NCBI RefSeq assembly: GCF_001427795.1
Contig: NZ_LMHJ01000001.1
Coordinates: forward strand, 1,449,663-1,513,662
Reading direction: 5' to 3'
From: Nocardioides sp. Root682
GTDB lineage: Bacteria; Actinomycetota; Actinomycetes; Propionibacteriales; Nocardioidaceae
DNA: 64,000 nt
Made by a program: the position numbers and the translations under genes. How positions within the stretch are numbered: position 1 is the stretch's first letter; every line of letters begins with the position of its first letter. Shown in pieces: positions 16,892 through 25,147 of this stretch. The notes below the pieces were generated by a model that was not told where the DNA came from, did not search any database, and worked only from the letters and a program-made list of their open reading frames with translations.

Positions 16892-17794
16892 TCAGCGGCC
16901 CGTCGCGGTGAAGTGCTGGTAGTCCTTCAACGACGTCCACGACCCGCCCCAGCTCCAGCCGATCCGGGCGAACTCACGGACGATCAAGTCTCCGGAATGG
17001 ACGATGCCGGGTTGCGTGCGCGTGCGGTCGAGGTACGCCGACGCCCGCTCGGGCAGGACCAGGTCGCCCTTGGAGTACGGGTTGAGGAACGGGTTGACGT
17101 CGATCGCCAGGCCGTAGGCGTGGGCCGACCACGAGGTGGTGCCGCGCGCTGCGCGACAGACGAGCGCTGCCGTGTTGTTGCCGTCGCCCGTCGGCGGCGC
17201 ATCGAGGTCGGCCGTGGTCGGCAGCCGCATCTCCTCGATCGGGAAGTCGGCCGCGAACAGGGCCTGGAACACCGACACCACGCCCTTGGCCTCTGCGGCC
17301 GCGACCACCAGCTCGCCGGTGTGGGCCTTGCCGTCGAAGCCGCGGAAGCTGAGGTTGAGGTAGCGCAGACCGTCGAGCCCCACGGGGCACGCCGAGGACC
17401 AGGTCTCCCCCATTCGGGTGCGGATCGACGGTGTCACCGGGCCCATGGAGGAGTGGAACGCGCCGTCCGTCGGGGCCGGCAGCAGGTCGGTCGTCGGGAA
17501 GCGCCGCACCCGCAGCGCCTTCGGTGTCGGCCTGATCTCGCCGAACCCGTCGGCGTCGACGGGCAGGACGTGCACCCCCAGTTCCCAGTCGGAGTACGAC
17601 GACCCGGAGTCGGTCGCGCTGGAGGTCGGCTGGCTCGGGCTGGCCGGCACGCTCGGCGTCGGCGAGCCGGGCGACGCCGAGTCGGACGTCGGCGGAGTCG
17701 TGGTCGGCTGGGGGGTCGGGTTCGTCGTACCACTGGAACAGGCGGAGGCCAGCGCCACCGACGCGACCAACCCGACGACGACGCCGCTCTTCAC
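16892..17794 (-). CDS. M15-family peptidase (D-Ala-D-Ala carboxypeptidase-like), exported
   Basis: A 300-residue exported protein. The signal segment VKSGVVVGLVASVALASAC ends in a Cys that could be lipidated (weak lipobox ASAC), followed by a Thr/Pro/Ser linker to about residue 70. The C-terminal domain has the M15 zinc motif SAHAYGLAIDVNPF (SxHxxGxAxD) and the final DYQHFTATGR with the third ligand His. It should trim peptidoglycan stem peptides. The start is GTG at 17794, which overlaps the stop of the response regulator gene as GTGA and places the signal peptide at the N-terminus; a TTG eight codons earlier is the alternative. It is the third gene of the kinase-regulator operon. Confidence 0.85.
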   Translation of the reverse strand: MKSGVVVGLVASVALASACSSGTTNPTPQPTTTPPTSDSASPGSPTPSVPASPSQPTSSATDSGSSYSDWELGVHVLPVDADGFGEIRPTPKALRVRRFPTTDLLPAPTDGAFHSSMGPVTPSIRTRMGETWSSACPVGLDGLRYLNLSFRGFDGKAHTGELVVAAAEAKGVVSVFQALFAADFPIEEMRLPTTADLDAPPTGDGNNTAALVCRAARGTTSWSAHAYGLAIDVNPFLNPYSKGDLVLPERASAYLDRTRTQPGIVHSGDLIVREFARIGWSWGGSWTSLKDYQHFTATGR

Positions 17795-18450
17795 AGCAGC
17801 CTGCGGTCCGATGCCCAACGGGTCAGCTCGTGGCGGGAGGAGAGCTGCAGCTTCCGCAGCACCGAGGACATGTGCGTCTCGACGGTCTTGATCGAGATGA
17901 AGAGCTCCTTCGCGACCTCCTTGTAGGAGTAGCCGCGCGCGATCAGCCGCATGACCTCGCGCTCCCGCTCGGTGAGCCGGTCGAGGTCCTCGTCGACGCT
18001 CGCGAGGTCGGCGGAGATGCCGGCTCCGGCAAAGGCGTCGAGCACGAAACCCGCCAGCCGTGGGGAGAACACCGCATCGCCCTCAGCCACCCGGCCGATC
18101 GCGTCGACCAGCTCCGGTCCGGTGATGGTCTTGGTGACGTAGCCGCGCGCACCGCCGCGGATCGTGCCGATGACGTCCTCGGCTGCATCGGAGACCGACA
18201 GCGCCAGGAAGCGGACCTCGGAGTCGTTGACGCGCCGGATCACCTCGACCCCACCGCCACCGGGCAGGTGCACGTCCAGGAGTACGACGTCCGGTCGGTG
18301 TGCGAGCACGGCCGCAACCGCTTCGTCGACATCGGCGGCCTCGGCCACGACGTCGACGCGACCGGCGCCCGTGGAGCCGAGCTCGGCGCTGACGCCCCGG
18401 CGGAACATGGCGTGGTCGTCGACGACGACCACGCGGACGGGCTGGCTCAT
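17791..18450 (-). CDS. NarL/LuxR-family response regulator
   Basis: A 219-residue two-component regulator. The receiver domain has VVVVDDHAMFRRG at the start and the phospho-acceptor Asp in PDVVLLDVHLPGGG. The C-terminal LuxR-type HTH covers about 150-210 (LTEREREVMRLIARGYS, then ISIKTVETHMSSVLRKL). It overlaps the histidine kinase stop by four bases (ATGA), so they form a cognate pair. Context with PspC-domain proteins suggests LiaR/VraR-like envelope-stress control. A likely target is the divergent promoter region at 19758-19901. Confidence 0.93.
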   Translation of the reverse strand: MSQPVRVVVVDDHAMFRRGVSAELGSTGAGRVDVVAEAADVDEAVAAVLAHRPDVVLLDVHLPGGGGVEVIRRVNDSEVRFLALSVSDAAEDVIGTIRGGARGYVTKTITGPELVDAIGRVAEGDAVFSPRLAGFVLDAFAGAGISADLASVDEDLDRLTEREREVMRLIARGYSYKEVAKELFISIKTVETHMSSVLRKLQLSSRHELTRWASDRRLL

Positions 18451-19757
18451 TGCTCTCCCTCGTCGTTCTTCTCGGCCTTGTGGGGCAGGTGCAGGCGCAC
18501 CTCGGTGCCCTCGCCCGGCGCGGACCTGATCTCGGCCCGACCGCCGTGGCGCTCCATGCGGTCGATGATGCTCCGGCGCACGCCGAGACGGTCCTCGGGG
18601 GTGGCGTCCGGGTCGAAGCCGACGCCGCGATCGCGGACGAACACGTCGATGCCAGCAGGCGTGATCTCGGCATAGACGTCCACGCGCGGCACTCCTGCGT
18701 GCTTCGCGGCGTTCGCGGTCGCTTCGCGGGCGGCGGCGACGATGGGCCGCGCCGCCTCGTCGTAGTCGCAGTCACCGACGGCGACCACGTCGACCGCGAT
18801 GCCGTAGGAGTCCTCGATCTCGGCGGCCGCGGAACGCAGCGCGCTGGCGACCGTGGCCTCGTCGAGCGACTCCCCCGTGAACAGCCACGCCCTCAGGTCG
18901 CGCTCCTGCGCACGGGCCAACCGGGCCGCGTCGGCGGGGTTCTTCTGGATCAGGGCGAGGGTCTGCAGCACCGAGTCGTGCAGGTGTGCGGCCACGTCGG
19001 CCCGCTCCTGGGTCCGCACCCGCTCCTCCCGTTCACCACTGAGCTCGCCGATCAGGCGGTAGACGAAGGGCCCGACCACGATCGCGATGCCGCCGATGCC
19101 GAGCAGGATCGCGATGGTCGCGTCCCGCGCCAGCGACAACGAGCCGTCGCGCAACGCGAAGAGGACCAGGGCGATGACGACCAGCGCGACCCCGGCAGCG
19201 ATCCGTGCCCAGGCGGCCCAGCCACCGCCGCCGAGCACGACCCGGATCGGGTCGACCTTGCCGGTTGCGTCGAGCCAGCGTTCCCGCTGCGCCTCGTCGG
19301 CCTGGCGCCACAGCAGGGCGACGCCCGCGACAGCGATGCCCAGCGGCCACACCCACCAGCCGTTGCCGAGCACGGCGCCCGTCGCGAAGACCGCACCGAT
19401 GCCCAGGGCGGAGAGGGTGATGACCGGACCGATGTCGGACAGCCGGCGGCCCCGCCCGGGACGCCGCCCGTCCCGGGTTGCGCTCTCGAGCCCCGGGGCC
19501 AGTGCCCAGGGCGGCGGTCCGGCGGGGAGCATGGCCCACAGGACGGCGTACGCCGCGACACCGGAGCCGCCAGCGAGGGTCGCCACGACGAACGCCACCC
19601 GGACCCACAGCACCGACACGCCCAGGTGCGCCGACAGGCCCGACGCCACGCCACCGAGGACCGGGTTGCGCAGGTCGCGCCAGGCGCGCCGTACGTCGTG
19701 GTTCGCCGGAAGGGGGCCCGGCGCTGGCGCGCCGGCCGTGGTCAGAGGGGTCGTCAT
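18447..19757 (-). CDS. PspC-domain sensor histidine kinase, LiaS/NarX type
   Basis: A 436-residue kinase. An N-terminal PspC domain (about 22-82, with NPVLGGVASGLSAHLGVSV and the WAMLP end) precedes about four more helices (to about 237). Then come a short coiled linker, the HisKA_3 dimerisation motif with AAHLHDSVLQTLALIQ (phospho-acceptor His near 260) and an HATPase domain with EATANAAKHAGVP and FVRDRGVGFDPD. The PspC fusion is typical of actinobacterial envelope-stress kinases, where it likely senses membrane or lipid state. The ATG at 19757 was chosen because the N-terminus then leads straight into PspC. It is divergent from another PspC gene at 19902. Confidence 0.92.
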   Translation of the reverse strand: MTTPLTTAGAPAPGPLPANHDVRRAWRDLRNPVLGGVASGLSAHLGVSVLWVRVAFVVATLAGGSGVAAYAVLWAMLPAGPPPWALAPGLESATRDGRRPGRGRRLSDIGPVITLSALGIGAVFATGAVLGNGWWVWPLGIAVAGVALLWRQADEAQRERWLDATGKVDPIRVVLGGGGWAAWARIAAGVALVVIALVLFALRDGSLSLARDATIAILLGIGGIAIVVGPFVYRLIGELSGEREERVRTQERADVAAHLHDSVLQTLALIQKNPADAARLARAQERDLRAWLFTGESLDEATVASALRSAAAEIEDSYGIAVDVVAVGDCDYDEAARPIVAAAREATANAAKHAGVPRVDVYAEITPAGIDVFVRDRGVGFDPDATPEDRLGVRRSIIDRMERHGGRAEIRSAPGEGTEVRLHLPHKAEKNDEGEQ

Positions 19758-19816
19758 GATGCATCCATCGTCACACAGCGCACGGCGCGGGAGCAGGGGG
19801 AACGACCCTGACCCGA

Positions 19817-19855
19817 CCCTGATCCCGACCCCTGCTCGATGCGGCAGGATCAGGG
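19817..19855. promoter_or_regulatory. Inverted repeat in the kinase/PspC divergent promoter
   Basis: CCCTGATCC at 19817-19825 and GGATCAGGG at 19847-19855 are perfect 9-bp inverted repeats 21 bp apart. A partial direct copy (GACCCTGA) lies at 19804-19811. The position, midway between the divergent kinase and PspC genes, fits an operator for the adjacent NarL-type regulator. No experiment supports this. Confidence 0.45.
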
Positions 19856-19901
19856 CAGTCCCCGATGGTGCACGGCCGTCGCACACCGCAGGCTTGGAGC
19901 C

Positions 19902-21071
19902 ATGAACTCACCGACCGACACCGAGCACGGACCCGGCCCCGCCGGCCAGGAGCCCGGCCCCACCGGACCCCGCGTGACCCGTGACGAGGTCAAGGACCTG
20001 GGCCGCATGCGCCGCAGCCGCACCGACCGCAAGGTCTCCGGTGTCGCCGGCGGCATCGCGCGCCACCTCGACATCGACCCCCTCCTGGTGCGGGTCGCCT
20101 TCGTGATCCTCACCTTCTTCGGCGGCGGTGGCCTGATCCTGTACGGCGTCGCGTGGCTCCTGCTTCCCGACGAGCACACCGACGACGCGGTGATCAACCT
20201 CGACGAGGGGATCCGCACCGCAGCGCTCATCATCGCCGGCGTCATCGCGATCGCCTCGATGGTCGGCGACTCCTTCGGTGGACCGGACTTCCCGTGGCCG
20301 ATCCTGGTCGTCGGCCTCATCTTCCTGGTGATCTTCGGCGGCAAGCAGGCCAAGCAGGCGAGGGCGTTCCCGCCCGTACCCGGCCAGGTGGCCGTCGCGC
20401 CGTCGTACCCGGGCTATCGGCCGGGCCCGCCCCCGCCGCCGCGTCCGATGGACCCGAAGCGCCGTGGCCCGCTGCTCTTCCCCTTCACGATCGCGCTGGC
20501 GGCACTCGCTGTCGGAGTCGTCGCCACGCTGCACCTCGCGGGTGTCGACGTCACCCCGTCGGCGTACCCCGCCACCGTGCTCGGCGTCGTCGGCGTGATG
20601 TTGCTGGTCGGTGCGTTCTACGGCCGGGCCGGCGGGCTGATCTTCATCGGCCTCATCGCTGCGGTGGCGACGGCGGCGACGTCCGTCATCGCCAACGTCG
20701 ACAACGTCGACGCAGGGCAGATCAACGAGAAGCCCGTGACAGCTGCTCAGCTCGACGACAACTATGACCTGGGTGCTGGCGAGATCATCATCAACCTGAC
20801 GAAGCTCGACGCCACCGAGCTGGCGAAGCTCGACGACCAGACCCTCGACCTCGACGTCGTCCTCGGCCACATCGAGGTGATCGTGCCCGACGACGGCCTG
20901 CGCGTCGAGGTCGACGCCACCATCGAGGGCGGCGAGGTCATCCTGTTCGGCAACAAGTCGGACACCGACGAGAAGGCATCGTTCGGGGACCCCGACGGCC
21001 CCACCCTCAAGATCGACGCCGACGCCTTCCTCGGCCAGATCGAGGTCCACACCCTGAAGGACGCATCATGA
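19902..21071 (+). CDS. PspC/LiaF-like membrane protein
   Basis: A 389-residue protein. The PspC domain is at about 40-100 (RSRTDRKVSGVAGGIARHL, ending WLLLPDE). A Pro-rich loop (about 165-190) follows, then about four helices to about 275, and a C-terminal soluble beta-rich part (LDLDVVLGHIEVIVPDD, LGQIEVHTLKD) resembling the LiaF C-terminal domain. With the divergent PspC kinase and NarL regulator it makes a LiaFSR-like envelope-stress set, in which LiaF normally holds the kinase inactive. The ATG at 19902 is preceded by GGAG at unusually short spacing. It overlaps the next gene by four bases. Confidence 0.82.
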   Translation: MNSPTDTEHGPGPAGQEPGPTGPRVTRDEVKDLGRMRRSRTDRKVSGVAGGIARHLDIDPLLVRVAFVILTFFGGGGLILYGVAWLLLPDEHTDDAVINLDEGIRTAALIIAGVIAIASMVGDSFGGPDFPWPILVVGLIFLVIFGGKQAKQARAFPPVPGQVAVAPSYPGYRPGPPPPPRPMDPKRRGPLLFPFTIALAALAVGVVATLHLAGVDVTPSAYPATVLGVVGVMLLVGAFYGRAGGLIFIGLIAAVATAATSVIANVDNVDAGQINEKPVTAAQLDDNYDLGAGEIIINLTKLDATELAKLDDQTLDLDVVLGHIEVIVPDDGLRVEVDATIEGGEVILFGNKSDTDEKASFGDPDGPTLKIDADAFLGQIEVHTLKDAS

Positions 21072-21454
21072 GCACCGACGACACCCTCGACCCGATCGAG
21101 CGCCCCCGCGAGGAGCGCCCGGCAGACGCCCGCCCCTCGGGCTGGCACCAGGTCAACACCGGCCACCTCGTCATGGGTACGGCGTTCGTCGGCCTGGTGA
21201 TCGTGTGGGCGCTGCTCACCAGCGACACCGTCCAGCTGGAGAACTCGGGCTGGATCCTGCCGCTGCCGTGGCTGGTCGGCGGCGGCCTCGGACTGGTCGC
21301 CACCATGCTTCGTGGCCCGCGGCATCACGCGGCAAAGGCCGCGTGGATGCAGCACTACGCGGACCACGGGTACCAGCACGGCGGCGGGCCTGCCCACATG
21401 AAGGGCTGGCTCCACGACCCGTCGGACAAGGGCGACAAGAACCGCCAGGCCTGA
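21068..21454 (+). CDS. Small two-helix membrane protein, unknown function
   Basis: A 128-residue protein whose ATG overlaps the stop of the LiaF-like gene (ATGA), so it belongs to the same operon. It has a polar Pro/Glu/Arg N-terminus (about 30 residues), two helices (LVMGTAFVGLVIVWALL and WLVGGGLGLVATML), and a His-rich basic C-tail (HHAAKAAWMQHYADHG onward). No family is recognised. The context suggests an accessory part of the envelope-stress system. Confidence 0.8.
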   Translation: MSTDDTLDPIERPREERPADARPSGWHQVNTGHLVMGTAFVGLVIVWALLTSDTVQLENSGWILPLPWLVGGGLGLVATMLRGPRHHAAKAAWMQHYADHGYQHGGGPAHMKGWLHDPSDKGDKNRQA

Positions 21455-21467
21455 CAACCTTTGCTCA

Positions 21468-21495
21468 CCTCTCACCGCTTTGGACGGGTGAGAGG
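21468..21495 (+). other. Hairpin in the leader of the third sigma gene
   Basis: CCTCTCACC (21468-21476) pairs perfectly with GGTGAGAGG (21487-21495). The right arm overlaps the purine-rich ribosome site just before the ATG at 21503. The stem may end the upstream transcript or mask the ribosome site. Confidence 0.5.
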
Positions 21496-21502
21496 GGTGT
21501 TC

Positions 21503-22036
21503 ATGGAGCGAACGGTGGTGGACGGGCCGATGCCGCAGGCAGTCGTTGACGCCGATGGTGGCGACAGTTTCGACGCCTTCGTCAGCGCCCGAGGCAACGC
21601 GTTGTGGCGGTCGGCGTGGTTGCTGACCGGCGACCACCAGCTGGCCGAGGACCTCGTCCAGACCGCTCTGGCGAAGTCCTGGCGGGCGTTCGACCGGGTC
21701 GGCATCGACGGCTTCGAGGCGTACGTGCGACGGGTCATGTTCACGACGTACATCTCCTGGTGGCGACGCAAGTGGCGGGGCGAACGCCCCACCGCGGACC
21801 TGCCCGAGCGCGGTTCGAAGGAGCCGGACGCCGACGGGCGCAACGACCTGCTGGCGGCGCTCGACGGACTGCCCCGCGGACAGCGCGCCGTCGTGGTCCT
21901 GCGCTACTTCGAGGACCTGACCGAGGCCCAGGCCGCCGGCGTCCTCGGCATCGGCGTCGGCACCGTGAAGAGCCAGTGCTCCCGCGCACTGGCCGCCCTG
22001 CGCTCCTCTCCCCGCCTGCAACGAGAGGAGTCCTGA
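21503..22036 (+). CDS. SigE-family RNA polymerase sigma factor
   Basis: A 177-residue ECF-like sigma factor. Region 2 is at about 20-90 (SFDAFVSARGNALWRSAWLL, DHQLAEDLVQTALAKSW) and region 4 at about 115-165 (LDGLPRGQRAVVVLRYFEDL, LGIGVGTVKSQCSRALAAL). The ATG at 21503 was chosen because AGAGGGG lies just upstream; a longer reading would add 14 residues crossing the hairpin. Its stop overlaps the ATG of the membrane partner gene (TGATG). It is a third sigma/membrane pair in the window and may respond to envelope stress given the LiaF-like genes just before it. Confidence 0.9.
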   Translation: MERTVVDGPMPQAVVDADGGDSFDAFVSARGNALWRSAWLLTGDHQLAEDLVQTALAKSWRAFDRVGIDGFEAYVRRVMFTTYISWWRRKWRGERPTADLPERGSKEPDADGRNDLLAALDGLPRGQRAVVVLRYFEDLTEAQAAGVLGIGVGTVKSQCSRALAALRSSPRLQREES

Positions 22037-23037
22037 TGAACGAGTACGACGACCAGTGGCTGCGCGACGGACTCGCGGCCGCCGTACCGACGCCGCCGGA
22101 GGCGGCCGACCGGGCGCAGCGAGCGACGGTGAAGGCGCGGCGGGCGCGGCAGGTGCGGGTGGCCGGGGTGCTCGGTGTGGCTGCCGTCGTGGTTGGTGCG
22201 GCGGTGGCCTGGACCGTCTCGTCCGGCGACGACTCCGATCGCGCGGCAGACGGCACCAAGGCTGTCTCCGTCACCTGCCCGGAGGTTCCGGCGGAGATGC
22301 CCTATCCCGAGAAGGCGACCGGCAAGGCCGGCGAAGGCGTACCCGACGGCGCCACGACGGCACGGCTGTGTCAGGGCCAGGGCACCAAGTTCGACGTACC
22401 GCTCGACGCCCTGGTCGTCGGCATCGAGGACCTCATCGCCACGGCCAACGGCCTCGATGCCTACCCTGAATGGGGACCGAACAGCGCCTGCAACCTCGAC
22501 TTCGGCACCGGCTACCAGATCGTGTTCGGCTACCCGGACGGATCAACGACGGCCGTCACCGGAGAGCTCTACGGATGTCGCGCCGTCACCATCGGGGGCG
22601 ACGACGTCCGCAGCGATCCCGAGACCCTCTGGGCCCGCTACTCCTCCCTGCTTCGCGAGCAACGCGACGCTCTGGATCCCCCGGCCAGCACGCCGGCCGC
22701 CGACCTCTCCTGCGGCGGCCCCCAGGTCTCGCCCGCGGGACGCGCAGCCGACATGACCGAGGCGGTCTACTGCTTCGAGGGAGAGGGGGTTGCCATTCCG
22801 ATCCCAGCCAAGGACGTTGCGGTTCTGGTCGCAGACATGCAGACGTCGGGACCAATCGGCGTCACCCGCGCGTGCTTCACACCCGGCCGGATCGTTGGAC
22901 AGACCGCCTGGGGCGACACAGTGCAGACATCGGCTCTGTGCGGGGGTGATCGCTGGGCCATGGAGGACGACCTTGCGTGGTCGGTCAGCCCGGCCAGCAA
23001 GGCGATCCTCGACCGGCTCGCTACCGAGGCCCGCTGA
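22036..23037 (+). CDS. Single-pass membrane protein, partner of the SigE-family sigma
   Basis: A 333-residue protein: a short cytoplasmic part with an Arg-rich end (VKARRARQVRV), one helix (VAGVLGVAAVVVGAAVAWTV, about 40-60), and about 270 residues outside. The outer part has many Cys (VSVTCPEVPAEM, ARLCQGQG, NSACNLDF, LYGCRAV, DLSCGGPQ, VYCFEGEG, TRACFTPG, ALCGGDRW), so disulfides are likely. Its Cys pattern differs from the exodomains at 7.9-10.2 kb. The start overlaps the sigma stop, so it is translationally coupled, as expected for a regulator of that sigma factor. No zinc anti-sigma motif is seen. Confidence 0.78.
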   Translation: MNEYDDQWLRDGLAAAVPTPPEAADRAQRATVKARRARQVRVAGVLGVAAVVVGAAVAWTVSSGDDSDRAADGTKAVSVTCPEVPAEMPYPEKATGKAGEGVPDGATTARLCQGQGTKFDVPLDALVVGIEDLIATANGLDAYPEWGPNSACNLDFGTGYQIVFGYPDGSTTAVTGELYGCRAVTIGGDDVRSDPETLWARYSSLLREQRDALDPPASTPAADLSCGGPQVSPAGRAADMTEAVYCFEGEGVAIPIPAKDVAVLVADMQTSGPIGVTRACFTPGRIVGQTAWGDTVQTSALCGGDRWAMEDDLAWSVSPASKAILDRLATEAR

Positions 23038-23040
23038 CGT

Positions 23041-23103
23041 CGTCGTACCAACCGAATTTGTCGGGTTCCGGTCCGAAACCCGACAAATTCGGTTGGTACG
23101 ACG
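23041..23103. terminator. Long perfect inverted repeat between convergent genes
   Basis: Arms 23041-23067 and 23077-23103 are perfect 27-bp reverse complements with a 9-nt loop, filling the gap between the stops at 23037 and 23116. It can terminate both genes. It shares the word ACCAACCGAATTTGTCG with the repeat at 16430-16481. Confidence 0.85.
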
Positions 23104-23115
23104 GCCCGCCCAGGC

Positions 23116-23832
23116 TCAGTGCGCGTCGAGGCCCGACACCCGGATGCCCGCGTGCACCTTGTACTTGCGGTTGATCGAGATCAGCACGGCGGTGAAGGGC
23201 TCGAGCACGCGGGCAAGGCGGAGCTTGCCGCCGTCGATGCCCTCGCGGCCGGTCACGGCAGCGGCGAGATCGATGGCGACCTGCTTGCCCTCGACCGAGT
23301 CGCCGACCACGATGACGTCCTCGTCGAGGACCTCGTCCTCACTCCACAGGCCGACCGCGGAGACGTTGTGGAACGCACCGACCACGACGGCGTCAGGGGC
23401 CAGCTCAGCAGCCGATTCGGCAGCCGAGCCCTCGCCGCCGTTGACGACGCGACCGTGCGCGCCGCGCTTGTCGAAGGCGAGCGGGTTGACGCAGGAGATG
23501 ACGGTCTTGCCCGCAAGGGCCCCGTCGGCTGCCAAGGAGGCGACGAGCTCGTCGTGGCCGTCGTACGGAACGGCCAGCAGGACGACGTCGGCCGCGGCGA
23601 TCGCGTCGGCGTTGGTGGCGCCACGGGCGACACCTGCACCGGCGACCCCGGCCAGACGGGACGTCACCTCGGCGGCAACGACCTCGGCCTTCTCGGCAGC
23701 GCGCGAACCGAGCACGATGTCGTGGCCGTGGCGGGCGAAGCGGTAGCCCAGGCCCTTGCCCTGGGGACCGGTTCCACCGATGACGGCGACGGTGTAGCGG
23801 GGGATCTCGCGGGGCTCGTTCTCGGAAGTCAC
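23116..23832 (-). CDS. npdG: NADPH-dependent F420 reductase
   Basis: A 238-residue F420H2:NADP+ oxidoreductase (Fno/NpdG), moving hydride between NADPH and coenzyme F420 in the cytosol. The N-terminal Rossmann motif is YTVAVIGGTGPQGKGLGYRF, with VLGSRAAEKA for the NADP phosphate side. VVLLAVPYDGHDELV and VVGAFHNVSAVGLW follow. The GTG at 23832 was chosen because AGGTGG lies upstream; a GTG five codons earlier is possible. It is divergent from the F420-type oxidoreductase at 23929, which needs F420H2, and fbiC for F420 synthesis lies 5 kb away. Confidence 0.88.
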   Translation of the reverse strand: MTSENEPREIPRYTVAVIGGTGPQGKGLGYRFARHGHDIVLGSRAAEKAEVVAAEVTSRLAGVAGAGVARGATNADAIAAADVVLLAVPYDGHDELVASLAADGALAGKTVISCVNPLAFDKRGAHGRVVNGGEGSAAESAAELAPDAVVVGAFHNVSAVGLWSEDEVLDEDVIVVGDSVEGKQVAIDLAAAVTGREGIDGGKLRLARVLEPFTAVLISINRKYKVHAGIRVSGLDAH

Positions 23833-23897
23833 AGGTCCACCTAACACGGGAGGGAGTCGTACGTGTCGCAGGCATCTCGGTCAGGGAGATGCTTGCG

Positions 23898-23922
23898 ACT
23901 GTGACAGTAATACTGTCACAGT
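23898..23922. promoter_or_regulatory. Perfect 25-bp palindrome before the F420-dependent oxidoreductase
   Basis: Arms 23898-23909 (ACTGTGACAGTA) and 23911-23922 mirror each other around one central A. The site ends six bases before the ATG at 23929 and contains TAATACT, which could be part of a -10 element. The size and symmetry fit a TetR- or GntR-type operator. No such regulator gene is nearby. Confidence 0.75.
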
Positions 23923-23928
23923 GGCGCC

Positions 23929-24966
23929 ATGAAGCTTTCGATGCCCCTCATCTATGCCGGCAATCCCCGCGAGTCCGCCGACCAGGTCGTCGCGCTCGAG
24001 AAGGCCGGCCTCGACATGATCTGGGTGGCGGAGCCATACGGCTTCGACGCACCCACCCTGCTGGGCTACCTCGCCGCCAAGACCGAGACCGTAGAGATCG
24101 CCGCCGGCATCCTCAACGTCTACTCCCGCACCCCCGGCGCACTGCTCCAGACCGCCGCCGGCCTGGACAACGTCTCCGGTGGCCGCGCGGTCCTCGGCCT
24201 CGGCGCCTCCGGCCCGCAGGTGATCGAGGGCTTCCACGGCATTCCGTACGACCGCCCGCTGACCCGCACCCGCGAGGTCATCGAGGTGCTCCGCATGGGC
24301 CTGCGCGGCGAGCGGCTCGACTACCAGGGCAAGACCCTGCAGGTCCCGCTCCCCGCCGGCGAGGGCCTCGGTCTCGGCAAGCCGCTCAAGCTCCTCAACA
24401 AGCCCGAGCGCGCCGACCTCCCGATCTGGGTGGCCGCGCTCGGCGACAAGAACGTCGCCATGACCGCCGAGGTCGCCGACGGCTGGCTGCCGTTCCTGTA
24501 CATCCCCGAGAAGGCCAAGCAGGTCTGGGGCGACCCGCTGGCCCGTGGTGCGGCGAAGCGCTCGGCCGACCTCAAGCCGCTCGAGATCTGTGCCGGCGGC
24601 ATGGTGGCGATCGGCGAGGGCCCCGAGACCAAGGCGTTCCTCGACTTCATGCGTCCGCTGTACGCCCTGTACGTCGGCGGCATGGGTGCGCGCGACAAGA
24701 ACTTCTACAACCAGCTCGCCTGCGAGTACGGCTACGAGAAGGAAGCGGCCGAGATCCAGGACCTCTACCTCTCCGGCAAGAAGAAGGAGGCCGAGGCGGC
24801 CGTGCCGTTGGAGTGGCTCGAGGCCGGCAACCTGGTGGGCCCGGCGTCGTACGTCAAGGAGCGGATCGCCGCGTTCAAGGAGTCGGGTGTGACCAACCTG
24901 TCGGTCTCCCCCGCGTCCGACGACCCGGCCGCCACCATCGCCCAGATCAAGGAGTGGGTGGCCTGA
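23929..24966 (+). CDS. LLM-class F420-dependent oxidoreductase
   Basis: A 345-residue luciferase-like TIM-barrel enzyme. Typical segments are MKLSMPLIYAGNPRESADQV at the N-terminus, GLDMIWVAEPYGFDAPTLLG, IAAGILNVYSRTPGALLQTA, GRAVLGLGASGPQVIEGFHG and, later, LPIWVAALGDKNVAMTAEVA. This matches the actinobacterial F420-dependent group and not the FMN luciferases. The substrate is unknown; relatives reduce enones, alcohols or lipid intermediates. It is divergent from npdG, which can regenerate F420H2, and is preceded by a perfect 25-bp palindrome, so it is probably repressor-controlled. The ATG at 23929 follows the palindrome directly; no clear ribosome site is visible, so a near-leaderless message is possible. 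Confidence 0.9.
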   Translation: MKLSMPLIYAGNPRESADQVVALEKAGLDMIWVAEPYGFDAPTLLGYLAAKTETVEIAAGILNVYSRTPGALLQTAAGLDNVSGGRAVLGLGASGPQVIEGFHGIPYDRPLTRTREVIEVLRMGLRGERLDYQGKTLQVPLPAGEGLGLGKPLKLLNKPERADLPIWVAALGDKNVAMTAEVADGWLPFLYIPEKAKQVWGDPLARGAAKRSADLKPLEICAGGMVAIGEGPETKAFLDFMRPLYALYVGGMGARDKNFYNQLACEYGYEKEAAEIQDLYLSGKKKEAEAAVPLEWLEAGNLVGPASYVKERIAAFKESGVTNLSVSPASDDPAATIAQIKEWVA

Positions 24967-24986
24967 CCTGCCCCGACCACTCGTCG

Positions 24987-25025
24987 CGAAGGGCCCCGGA
25001 ACGTGTCACGTTCCGGGGTCCTTCG
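24987..25025 (+). terminator. Terminator after the LLM oxidoreductase
   Basis: A 19-bp stem (24987-25005 with 25007-25025, one G-T mismatch) lies 20 bp after the stop at 24966. The core CCCCGGAACGTG/CACGTTCCGGGG is perfect. Confidence 0.88.
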
Positions 25026-25147
25026 GTGTCTGGTGGGTGGCGGGACGGCAAAGAGTTCCCGCCCGGCGATGATTCCGGGGTTCCCTCAGGGTCAGATAGG
25101 GAGAAATCCCGATGCCGATGTCGGTCCTCACTGGAAGAGTTCCCCCC

